Source of the DNA: Bacteroidales bacterium
GTDB taxonomy: Bacteria; Bacteroidota; Bacteroidia; Bacteroidales; P3
Assembly: GCA_024681475.1 (NCBI GenBank)
Contig: JAILAT010000019.1
Coordinates: forward strand, 1-42,033
Direction: 5' to 3'
DNA length: 42,033 nucleotides
How positions within the stretch are numbered: the first letter of the stretch is position 1; each line of letters begins with the position of its first letter. A model generated the notes under the pieces. That model ran no database searches, was not told where the DNA came from, and was given only the letters and a program-made list of their open reading frames with translations. The translations under genes and the position numbers were made by a program. This document shows, piece after piece, positions 15,601 to 20,847 of this stretch.

Positions 15601-16603
15601 ACTTGCTCTGTGCGGCCAAAATGGCATGTAATTCTTTGCGGTAGTATTCGCGGTCCACTACGCGAACAGCTTCGCCGATAATCTTTTGGTCGGGGTTCTG
15701 TCTCAGTATGTTGTATATGTATTGTCCCAAGGTTAGGCCGCTGTCGGCGATGTCTTGTTCTGTTTTGATTTTGCGCAGACCCCAGTCGCCGTCTTGTGGC
15801 GAGCTTAAGGAGGGTACGTCGTTTCGGTTTCCCTCCTTGTCGACTTTGAAGGTGGCTATGAATGGGCGCCGCTTGCCTTTCCAGTCGAACAGCGCAGTGG
15901 CGGATGTCCTATAATATATCCATCCGTTTTCCAAGTGTATGGCATACTTGTGTTTTCCGTCCTTGCTGGTTTCACCAGTGTCTTCCACGTTGGTCACCAA
16001 CAACTCTTTGTATTCTTTATTTGCGGCAGTTTCCTCGTCGCTGTCGTCTTTGCCGCGCAACTGATTGTAGCCTCGCTTTTGGTTAAATTGCATCAGCACC
16101 CATGACAGCTCTTCTTTGCTGATGGGCTGGCTCAACGCTTTCTGTCGCAGATAATAGATAGTCCAGTCGTAGGGGATGCATTTCAAATCGGGATGTATCC
16201 TGCGAAGGTCGGCAACCATCTCCTCAAAAGAACTGCGAAACAGAAACTCCATTTTCCCGTCCTTGCCTTCTCGCCATGCCAGTTTCGGTTCCTGTCCCTC
16301 GGGAAGATGACCGTATCGATCAAGTGTGGAAGCATAATGCTCGGGTAGAAAATCCATGAGGTTCAGTACTCTGACAAGACGCTCACGGCGAAGCAGAAAA
16401 CGCTCTCTCAGACGTCGTGCGCCACGCATACGAGTGCGGTCTTCGGTTTGTGACACTGAGTTGCCTCGTTCGAAATCTCCAATCGTGCCGCCATCCATAG
16501 GGATAATACGCGAACCTGCCGCCACAATATTCTTTTTTTCGTCGTCAACAACGGCCCAGCCGATGCTATTTGTGCCTAAATCAAGTCCCAATATCTTTGC
16601 CAT
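12086..16603 (-). CDS. cas9: CRISPR-associated endonuclease Cas9, type II-C
   Basis: A 1505-aa RNA-guided DNA endonuclease, in the long size class seen in Bacteroidetes II-C systems. RuvC-I is GLDLGTNSIGWAVVD with Asp8. An Arg-rich bridge helix follows around RMRGARRLRERFLLRRERLVR. RuvC-II is IHIEMGREL with Glu721. The HNH domain has QIEHIIPQS with His850, with Asn864 and Asn873 aligning with SpCas9 Asn854 and Asn863. RuvC-III is HHAMDAIVIA with His1049 and Asp1052. All catalytic residues are present. The C-terminal segment after about residue 1322 should be the PAM-interacting part; its DNA is much more AT-rich than the adjoining part of the gene. The ATG at 16603 is the only start compatible with RuvC-I. 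It lies about 70 nt after a good promoter. No csn2 or cas4 is present, which fits subtype II-C. Confidence 0.98.
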   Translation of the reverse strand: MAKILGLDLGTNSIGWAVVDDEKKNIVAAGSRIIPMDGGTIGDFERGNSVSQTEDRTRMRGARRLRERFLLRRERLVRVLNLMDFLPEHYASTLDRYGHLPEGQEPKLAWREGKDGKMEFLFRSSFEEMVADLRRIHPDLKCIPYDWTIYYLRQKALSQPISKEELSWVLMQFNQKRGYNQLRGKDDSDEETAANKEYKELLVTNVEDTGETSKDGKHKYAIHLENGWIYYRTSATALFDWKGKRRPFIATFKVDKEGNRNDVPSLSSPQDGDWGLRKIKTEQDIADSGLTLGQYIYNILRQNPDQKIIGEAVRVVDREYYRKELHAILAAQSKFHSELCNKDLLMRCIEELYPNNDAHRRLLSSRTFEYLLAEDILLYQRPLKSKRSLIADCPYEKRNGKAIKCIAKSHPLFQEFRMWQWLSNLRIYQSQGARELDVTDILLPDDNAWTSLFDQLMCLKSIEQKDLLNLLGINKKSQQDYRWNYPEDNKYPAGETRAVLLDGLKKAGIDATFLTEERELIPKNTARPSTPIPTKRELDLWHLLYSVDDTKEYCKALRTYAHKEGLDEDSFEEAFRKLTVCKEKDYGAYSAKALSRLLPLMRRGRYWSAAALDPAAAHRVECLATGEVDKSLPDNIRSKLTNIQSIDDCRGLSTWQACCLVYGPPKDLTRWEKPEDIDDYLNAFRQHSLNNPIVEQVVTESLRVVRDIWQKYGRPDEIHIEMGRELKKTKGERERMAKQIQEGEKTNQRIRLLLEEMTNPDFEVEGVRPYSPSQQELLKIYEEGVLLRYSDSIDDEIKVIKDKMSNSSKQPSHSEILRYKLWLDQNYISPYTGRAIPLSKLFTSAYQIEHIIPQSIYFDDSLSNKVVCEAEVNQLKDRQLGHTFIATHHGETVRLSMGGTVKIQEMDAYEKLCENNFKGNRKKLEKLMLDDIPQQFINRQLNDSRYISRLMMRLMSNIVREENDEGEREAEATSKHVIATNGAITDRLKHDWGLDDVWNRIVLPRFERLNTLTGTTAYTTLSAEGHTIPSMPLEQRQGFSKKRIDHRHHAMDAIVIACCTRSHINLLNNEAANSSTRHDLQRKLRRMESYKGSDGQTHWYAKEFLVPWPDFAQQSYNMLANMIVSFKQNLRVINKTSNHYTAYDTSGKKKTFAQTTGDSWSIRKPLHKDTIYGEVNLQMKRNVKLKEAFQQPERIVDRELRAKVKELVAEGLSIKQLVEYFEKHADVWSETTNGKVEVYYYTKETKERYFATRKELVDYMKDCKNEASARKAIEAITDSGIRKIMMAHLNAEGGNAEEAFNADGLERMNANITALNDGHPHMPIKHIREYTKGEKFSVGTKGINPKKYVNGAKGTNLLFIIYRTPQIERAFDIIELRYLIECQKKYKKEWRNKLESFLKEDHIQKIPQDASIIYTLSPHDLVYLPSLNDDSSLTNLIDNMRLYRVVSVTESHLDCIPHSVAKPIFDKVEFSSQNKMQKDITGEEMIKERCIPIKVDRLGNIISIG

Positions 16604-16664
16604 ATTATTGTAAATTAATCGATTAACATTACATAAAGAAACGCTAATGTTGGACAGCTGTCCT
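16604..16664 (-). promoter_or_regulatory. Structured cas9 5' untranslated region with palindromes
   Basis: Three symmetric elements are packed upstream of the cas9 ATG. TTAATCGATTAA is a perfect 12-bp palindrome at 16615-16626. AACATTA and TAATGTT form an inverted repeat at 16625-16631 and 16645-16651. GGACAGCTGTCC is a perfect 12-bp palindrome at 16652-16663, just downstream of the predicted transcription start near 16671. They could be operators or leader-RNA hairpins. The function is inferred from position only. Confidence 0.5.
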
Positions 16665-16677
16665 GTGGTTTAATTTG

Positions 16678-16708
16678 CAAAGATACGAAAAAAAATGGTA
16701 TTAACAAA
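16678..16708 (-). promoter_or_regulatory. cas9-cas1-cas2 operon promoter
   Basis: On the minus strand, TTTG (16705-16708), a 19-bp spacer, then TATCTTTG (16678-16685) match the Bacteroidetes promoter consensus. The predicted start is near 16671, giving a 5' leader of about 70 nt that contains the palindromes described at 16615-16663. Confidence 0.75.
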
Positions 16709-16829
16709 AAAAGCAGGCATAAAAAAATACGCCAGAGAGCAAACGCAAGCGAGGACGTTTTAGCATCTTATCAGCGTATCACATTTGGTAGAATTCCAGA
16801 CTATCCCCAAAGGAAACAAGAATGTCCTT

Positions 16830-17081
16830 TTATATCACGCCTTCTCTAAGTTGTTCGATGGGGAATATCAAATCCCAATTCTTGCCCCAAACGATGTTGC
16901 CATCGTCAAGTGTGAAGGATCGGAATTTTTTAGGGTCAAGATATTTGTTGTATTGAGGATGTGGGTGTCGACGAATATAGTCCCCAATGTCCACTATACT
17001 TTTTGAACCGTCGCTGAAAACTAGTTGCACCTTCAGTCCACCAACGTCGAAAGCCTCTGTTATGTATAATCTGTCACTCAT
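16830..17081 (-). CDS. DUF2442 domain protein
   Basis: An 83-aa protein. MSDRLYITEAFDVGGLKVQLVFSDGSKSIVDIGDYI, then FRSFTLDDGNIVWGKNWDLIFPIEQLRE, match the small DUF2442 family (the 'W-x-x-DLxPE/IEqL' ending is characteristic). The start at 17081 is chosen because it overlaps the stop of the DUF4160 gene by 4 bp (ATGA) and begins the conserved domain; 20 further upstream codons read through the neighbouring gene. DUF2442 and DUF4160 genes commonly pair and are suspected toxin-antitoxin-like modules, but the activity is not established here. The gene is AT-rich (38% G+C in one 60-bp line). Confidence 0.85.
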   Translation of the reverse strand: MSDRLYITEAFDVGGLKVQLVFSDGSKSIVDIGDYIRRHPHPQYNKYLDPKKFRSFTLDDGNIVWGKNWDLIFPIEQLREGVI

Positions 17082-17380
17082 AGTTTTGTTTTGATATTTG
17101 TACTTCTCACTTGTTGTTTCATCACAAAGAAACGTACCCATTTTTCAATGATATTCTTGCTATATTTTCGGATGAACGCTTCTGCAACACGTTTGTCTTT
17201 TGAGGATAAAGGAGTGGTACCTTGTCTATCTCGAATATTGATTCTGTCCAATTTCCCATTCATCATAATAAGTTCAAAGATACTCTCCTGTTCACCATGT
17301 TTCACATGCACATGAATAGGTTCGTGTTCATTTGAATAAAAATAAAAGATGAATCCGAAATATTCAAATATTTTTGGCAT
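17078..17380 (-). CDS. DUF4160 domain protein
   Basis: A 100-aa protein. MPKIFEYFGFIFYFYSNEHEPIHVHVKHGEQESIFEL is the hallmark DUF4160 N-terminus, with the conserved His cluster in EHEPIHVHVKHG. LSSKDKRVAEAFIRKYSKNIIEKWVRFF completes the domain. A basic tail of about 14 residues extends beyond the usual end. It has its own promoter 24 bp upstream and overlaps the DUF2442 gene by 4 bp, forming a two-gene operon. The biochemical role is unknown. Its position directly upstream of cas9 on the same strand makes it a candidate accessory or mobile cassette. Confidence 0.85.
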   Translation of the reverse strand: MPKIFEYFGFIFYFYSNEHEPIHVHVKHGEQESIFELIMMNGKLDRINIRDRQGTTPLSSKDKRVAEAFIRKYSKNIIEKWVRFFVMKQQVRSTNIKTKL

Positions 17381-17403
17381 ATCATTGTCCTTTTTTCACT
17401 TTG

Positions 17404-17435
17404 CAAAAATACGTTTTTTTTCTCAATACGACAAA
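17404..17435 (-). promoter_or_regulatory. Promoter of the DUF4160-DUF2442 pair
   Basis: On the minus strand, TTTG (17432-17435), a 20-bp spacer and TATTTTTG (17404-17411) match the Bacteroidetes consensus. They lie 24 bp upstream of the DUF4160 start codon. Confidence 0.7.
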
Positions 17436-17603
17436 AAATATTTTTCCCCCTCATCAGTGAAGCGCTATAATAGACATTCGTTCAGCTTCTTTGACTTCTG
17501 TATTTTGTTTTTTTATATGTTGAAAAACATTTCATTATAATGGCGGATTCGTCTTTTTCTGAGAACGCATCATTCCAGGATGAACAATCTTTTTATTAGT
17601 TTT

Positions 17604-17660
17604 CCCACACTGCATTCATTGTGTGGGGGCGCCTCATCAGGCTCGGCAGACACGCCTCTT
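17604..17660 (-). repeat. Degenerate hairpin repeat, possibly related to the dispersed element
   Basis: CCCACAC and GTGTGGG (17604-17610 and 17621-17627) flank a 10-bp loop. Read on the minus strand the loop context CACACAATG...GCAGTGTGGG resembles hairpin 2 of the dispersed element (CACACAAG...GCAGTGTGGG). GCCT-catc-AGGC lies beside it. The CTCTCTATA linker and hairpin 3 are not recognisable, so this is either a decayed copy or a separate family. Confidence 0.4.
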
Positions 17661-17765
17661 GACAAATATCCCAGGTTATGTATTGAAGTCCTCTTGTTAT
17701 TAATCAAATAGGTCTCCTGTTTATAACTTTTTCCTTTTTTGTCACCCACATCCATTCTTTTGTCG

Positions 17766-17773
17766 TATTTTTG
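17766..17773 (+). promoter_or_regulatory. Candidate -7 box for the DUF3127-folate gene pair
   Basis: TATTTTTG matches TAnnTTTG and lies 63 bp before the start codon at 17837. The nearest TTTG upstream (17738-17741) is 24 bp away, longer than the usual 19-21 bp, so the promoter is only partly supported. Confidence 0.4.
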
Positions 17774-17836
17774 TATTTATTTCAGTCGTTAGTGGGCTGG
17801 GAAAAAGGTTTGATTAATAATTAAATATAAAATAAT

Positions 17837-18217
17837 ATGGATATCACAGGAAGATTAATTAAGATTTTACCCGAGGTGCGTGGTGAGTCGGCTCGTGGAC
17901 CGTGGGTGCGTGGTGGTTTTGTCATCGAGACTGAGGACACATATCCTCGCCAGGTGGCTTTTACTCTCTTCGGAGAAGACCGCATCGCTATGGTTACCAG
18001 CTTGCCGCTCAACAGCATTGTGGTGGTGACTTTCTCGCCCGAGTCGCGCGAGTATAACGATCGTTGGTACACCGACTTGCGTTGCATCCGCGTGGTGGCT
18101 GCCAGCGCTGCAGCACCGGCACAGGCAGCTGCTCCCCAGCAGCCTATGGCTGCCGCTGCCCCCGCAGCACCCTTCGCATCGCAGCCCGACGACCCCAACG
18201 AGGATTTGCCTTTCTAA
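17837..18217 (+). CDS. DUF3127 single-stranded-DNA-binding-like protein
   Basis: A 126-aa protein. Residues 1-88 (MDITGRLIKILPEVRGESARG, then FVIETEDTYPRQVAFTLFGEDRIAMV and VVVTFSPESREYNDRWYTDLRCIRV) form a predicted OB-fold of the DUF3127 family, with the strand order of SSB proteins. An Ala/Pro/Gln-rich linker (about 89-115) leads to the acidic terminus DDPNEDLPF. That ending strongly resembles the SSB C-terminal tip (DDDIPF) that recruits DNA-repair and replication partners. Function as an SSB paralogue is inferred. It is 4 bp upstream of the 5-formyltetrahydrofolate cyclo-ligase gene and clearly in one operon with it. Confidence 0.85.
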   Translation: MDITGRLIKILPEVRGESARGPWVRGGFVIETEDTYPRQVAFTLFGEDRIAMVTSLPLNSIVVVTFSPESREYNDRWYTDLRCIRVVAASAAAPAQAAAPQQPMAAAAPAAPFASQPDDPNEDLPF

Positions 18218-18221
18218 AAGT

Positions 18222-18755
18222 ATGGAGAAATCCGAACTGCGTAGGCTAGTCCGCGCCAGCAAGAAGGCGGTTCCACTTGAAGAAAAACAACGCCGTTCAC
18301 TGCCCGTGATGGCGCAAGTGGAATCGCTTCCTGCTTTTCAGAGTGCACAGACGGTGCTGCTCTACTGGTCGATGGACGACGAGGTGTATACCCACGACTT
18401 TGTCGGCCGCTGGTATAGGCAGAAACGCTTGCTGTTGCCCTGTGTGGATGGCGACGACTTGCGTCTGCGCCAGTATACCGGCGTGGATTCGATGCAGCCT
18501 GGCCCCCAGTTCGGCATCCCCGAGCCTGTGGGTCCTGAATTTGTTGACTATGATGCTATCGAGATGATTGTGGTGCCTGGCGTGGCTTTCGACCGCCAGC
18601 GCAACCGCATGGGCCGTGGCCGTGGCTTTTACGACCGCCTGCTGAAGATGACTCCCCATGCGATGAAAGTGGGTGTGGCTTTCAGTTTCCAGATTTTCGA
18701 CACTATCCCCACCGAGGCTTTCGATGTGCCTATGGATGTCGTCCTGACAGAATAG
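18222..18755 (+). CDS. 5-formyltetrahydrofolate cyclo-ligase
   Basis: A 177-aa enzyme that converts 5-formyltetrahydrofolate to 5,10-methenyltetrahydrofolate using ATP. Family landmarks are the N-terminal KSELRRLVRASKKAV, YWSMDDEVYTHDFV, and the ATP-binding signature VVPGVAFDRQRNRMGRGRGFYDRLL near residues 115-140. The length is normal. It follows the DUF3127 gene after 4 bp. It is convergent with corA with only 16 bp between stop codons and no terminator hairpin visible there. Confidence 0.94.
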   Translation: MEKSELRRLVRASKKAVPLEEKQRRSLPVMAQVESLPAFQSAQTVLLYWSMDDEVYTHDFVGRWYRQKRLLLPCVDGDDLRLRQYTGVDSMQPGPQFGIPEPVGPEFVDYDAIEMIVVPGVAFDRQRNRMGRGRGFYDRLLKMTPHAMKVGVAFSFQIFDTIPTEAFDVPMDVVLTE

Positions 18756-18771
18756 GGGGGAGATTACCAGA

Positions 18772-19701
18772 TTACCTACGTGTCCTTTTGTTGAAGAACC
18801 AAAGCATGGCTACAGTGATGATGGCCATGCAGCAGATGATTATCCAGAACGCCAGCGTGTTGGTGACAAAGGGGAAATCGACATTCATGCCGAAGAGTCC
18901 GGTGACGACGGTCAACGGCAGCATGATGGTGCTGAAATAGGTGAGCACCCTCATGATTTCGTTGGTCTTGTTGGCCTGGGCTGAATCGAAGGTTTTCGAC
19001 AGACCCTCAATCAATTCGCCGTAGTCCTCGACCAAGTCGTACATCTTTTGGTACTGGTCGAGGATGTCGCCCCAGTAGTCTTCCATGTCGGACTCTTCGG
19101 GGTTGACGAAGCCTTTGATACCGCCGCTCTCAAACATGTGAAGCACGCGAAGTTGCGGCTTGAAGGAGGTGTTGAGCAGGATGATGTTGCGGCGGGTGAT
19201 GGAGATTTGCTCGATGATTTTCTGGGCTTTCTTGTTGAAGATGTCGTAGTTGATGAGGTCAACCTCGGCGCCGATGCGCAGAATGAGGGTGTAGGTCTCG
19301 AGCATCAGTCGGTCGAGGATGGTGTATAGCAGCAGGTCGCTGCTGCTCAGAGCCTTGAGGGTGTCTTCGTCCTGCTCGGCGAGGTCTTCCTTGATTTCCT
19401 CGAAGAGTTTCTCGACCACCAGGTGCGATTTGCCGACAGAGATGACATAGTCCTTGCCCCAGAAGACTTTGATTTCGCGAATACGCACCGAGTTGCTTCC
19501 CTTGTCGAAATAGGGGAAGTTGAGGATGAGGAAATAATAGTCGTCGTATTCGTCAATTTTGGGTCGCTGGTTTGTACTGCGAAGGTCCTCAATGTCCAAA
19601 GGGTGGAATTTGTATTCCTCCAACAAATAGTCGAAGTCATCCTCGCTAGGATTGGTAATATGTTGCCATTTTAAAGACCCGTGCTGTATAGTCTCAATCA
19701 T
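18772..19701 (-). CDS. corA: CorA-family magnesium/cobalt transporter
   Basis: A 309-aa pentameric-channel-type divalent cation transporter. The N-terminal cytoplasmic domain (WQHITNPSEDDFDYLLEEYKFHPLDIEDL) and a long helix lead to two C-terminal transmembrane segments: MRVLTYFSTIMLPLTVVTGLFGMNV, ending in the diagnostic GMN motif, and TLAFWIIICCMAIITVAMLWFF. A short basic tail (NKRTRR) follows. The length is typical. It has its own upstream region with a -7-like box at 19782-19789. No metal-responsive leader is evident to me. Confidence 0.95.
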   Translation of the reverse strand: MIETIQHGSLKWQHITNPSEDDFDYLLEEYKFHPLDIEDLRSTNQRPKIDEYDDYYFLILNFPYFDKGSNSVRIREIKVFWGKDYVISVGKSHLVVEKLFEEIKEDLAEQDEDTLKALSSSDLLLYTILDRLMLETYTLILRIGAEVDLINYDIFNKKAQKIIEQISITRRNIILLNTSFKPQLRVLHMFESGGIKGFVNPEESDMEDYWGDILDQYQKMYDLVEDYGELIEGLSKTFDSAQANKTNEIMRVLTYFSTIMLPLTVVTGLFGMNVDFPFVTNTLAFWIIICCMAIITVAMLWFFNKRTRR

Positions 19702-19781
19702 GGTTTCCTCCCTTCTTTGTTAAGGCAATCTCGTTGGTAGCCAGTATTCTACATTCCAGTAAACTAATTGATTTGAAAATG

Positions 19782-19789
19782 CAAAAATA
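19782..19789 (-). promoter_or_regulatory. Candidate -7 box of corA
   Basis: TATTTTTG on the minus strand matches TAnnTTTG, about 80 bp upstream of the corA start. It overlaps the left edge of the long inverted repeat 19788-19843, so termination of the upstream transcript and corA initiation share the same bases. Confidence 0.45.
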
Positions 19790-19843
19790 CGACTTTTTTT
19801 TGAATTGGAAGAAAAAAAACGTCCAATCCGAAAAAAAGTCGTA
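19788..19843. terminator. Long inverted repeat between the HMA gene and corA, probable terminator
   Basis: TACGACTTTTTTT (from 19788) pairs with AAAAAAAGTCGTA (19831-19843), and internally ATTGG (19804-19808) pairs with CCAAT (19823-19827). On the minus strand the stem is followed by TTTTT, as in a Rho-independent terminator for the operon ending at 19884. The A/T-only part of the stem is unusually long. Confidence 0.6.
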
Positions 19844-19883
19844 CTTCGGCAGTCTGAATGACCTCGTTGCGGAGGCTCCCGAC

Positions 19884-20204
19884 TCAGCGTCTTTTGCCCG
19901 ACGCTTTCTTCTTTGCCATGGGCTTGTCGCTTACTATTTGGGCTGTGTAGCCAAATTTGGTGAAGCTTTGCGCCACCTTATCGGCTGTGGTCTTCTTGGC
20001 ATTGTAGGTGATGGTGACGGTCTGTTTTTCAATGCTTGTCTCCACCATCTCGATGCCTTTCTCGAAGCGCAGGTTGTTCTTGATTTTGTTTTCGCAGCTG
20101 GCGCAGTGCATCTGTGGGGTGGGGGTGACCACCACTTGTCGTAAGTCTTTGCCTCCGCCCATGAATAGCACTGCGGTGAGCAGAATAAAAAGGATGTTTT
20201 TCAT
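19884..20204 (-). CDS. Heavy-metal-associated (HMA) domain protein
   Basis: A 106-aa protein with a short N-terminal hydrophobic signal (NILFILLTAVLFMGGG) and one HMA fold. The metal-binding loop is MHCASCENK with Cys34 and Cys37, followed by VETSIEKQTVTITYNAKKTTADKVAQSFTKFGY. A Lys/Arg-rich tail ends the protein (KPMAKKKASGKRR). It probably binds copper or a similar thiophilic metal in the periplasm or at the inner membrane; the location is inferred from the signal. The start overlaps the stop of the YqiA-like gene by 4 bp. With the TonB-dependent receptor and the Cys-rich protein upstream it forms a likely metal-handling cluster. Confidence 0.88.
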   Translation of the reverse strand: MKNILFILLTAVLFMGGGKDLRQVVVTPTPQMHCASCENKIKNNLRFEKGIEMVETSIEKQTVTITYNAKKTTADKVAQSFTKFGYTAQIVSDKPMAKKKASGKRR

Positions 20205-20836
20205 GATAATGTGTTTTGTAGTTGTTCAATAGATTGACAGATGTCGTCTTTCAATTCCTCGAAGAGCAGAAAATGATGTCCGCAGGGGGGTCCGTCGCCA
20301 CGCCAGACCACTTGTTGATGGTTGGGGAAGAGCTCCAGCAGAGGACGGTGGTCGCCCAGCAGCTCGTCGTCGCTGCTGAGGGCGAAGTTAAGCCGTGCGC
20401 GCAGGGTGCCGGCTTTGTTCTGCCCGCTTTGGGGAAGGAAGCACTCCTCGTTGAAGCGGGCATACAGCTGCAGAAAACGCTCGCCCTCACTGCCTTGTTT
20501 GCAGCTGATGATGCGCCGGATGGTGGCCTCCACGTCGTGGACGGGGTTGATGGCCCACACAATGCCGTCGAAGAAACGGGTGGCGCACAGCGAATGGTAG
20601 CCTCCAAAGCTGCTGCCCACAAGCATGCTGATGTGGTGCTGCTCAATCTCTTGCCTCAGGATGTTCTGCACCTCATGGGGCTGCAGATGGTCGTAGTCGA
20701 GCGTTGGTGAAAACACTTCGCATTGGGGCAGCATCTGGCGCAGCAGCTGTCCTTTTTGGGCAGCGCCGTTGGAGCCGTAACCGTGGACATACATCACCGC
20801 TATCGGGGAAAGATTTTTGTTGCTGTTCTTTAGCAT
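20201..20836 (-). CDS. YqiA/UPF0227-family alpha/beta hydrolase
   Basis: A 211-aa esterase-like protein. VMYVHGYGSNGAAQKG near the N-terminus forms the oxyanion-hole region, MLVGSSFGGY (nucleophile Ser76) is the GxSxG elbow, and GPPCGHHFLLFEEL near the C-terminus supplies the likely catalytic histidine. The length fits the YqiA family (about 190-210 aa). The start at 20836 is chosen because the conserved domain begins there and it lies 11 bp after the receptor gene; the frame further upstream runs antiparallel through the receptor. The natural substrate is unknown. It overlaps the HMA gene by 4 bp. Confidence 0.85.
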   Translation of the reverse strand: MLKNSNKNLSPIAVMYVHGYGSNGAAQKGQLLRQMLPQCEVFSPTLDYDHLQPHEVQNILRQEIEQHHISMLVGSSFGGYHSLCATRFFDGIVWAINPVHDVEATIRRIISCKQGSEGERFLQLYARFNEECFLPQSGQNKAGTLRARLNFALSSDDELLGDHRPLLELFPNHQQVVWRGDGPPCGHHFLLFEELKDDICQSIEQLQNTLS

Positions 20837-20847
20837 ATTGTCGTAGT

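Larger units (their letters stand above)
17436..17836. other. Non-coding region between the DUF4160 pair and the DUF3127 gene
   Basis: This roughly 400-bp AT-rich region has no gene I can support. It contains a hairpin-rich patch at 17604-17660 related to the dispersed element and, at its right end, a -7-like TATTTTTG at 17766-17773 for the plus-strand DUF3127 gene. A 61-codon minus-strand frame at 17570-17755 crosses the hairpins and is not convincing as a gene. Confidence 0.5.

Noticed and set aside
16709-16829. Possible small gene or insertion scar between cas9 and the DUF2442 gene
   Set aside because: No frame with a plausible start, no terminal inverted repeats and no target-site duplication could be seen.
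18756-18771. Terminator between the convergent folate enzyme gene and corA
   Set aside because: The 16-bp gap has a G-run but no stem followed by T residues, so I do not call one.
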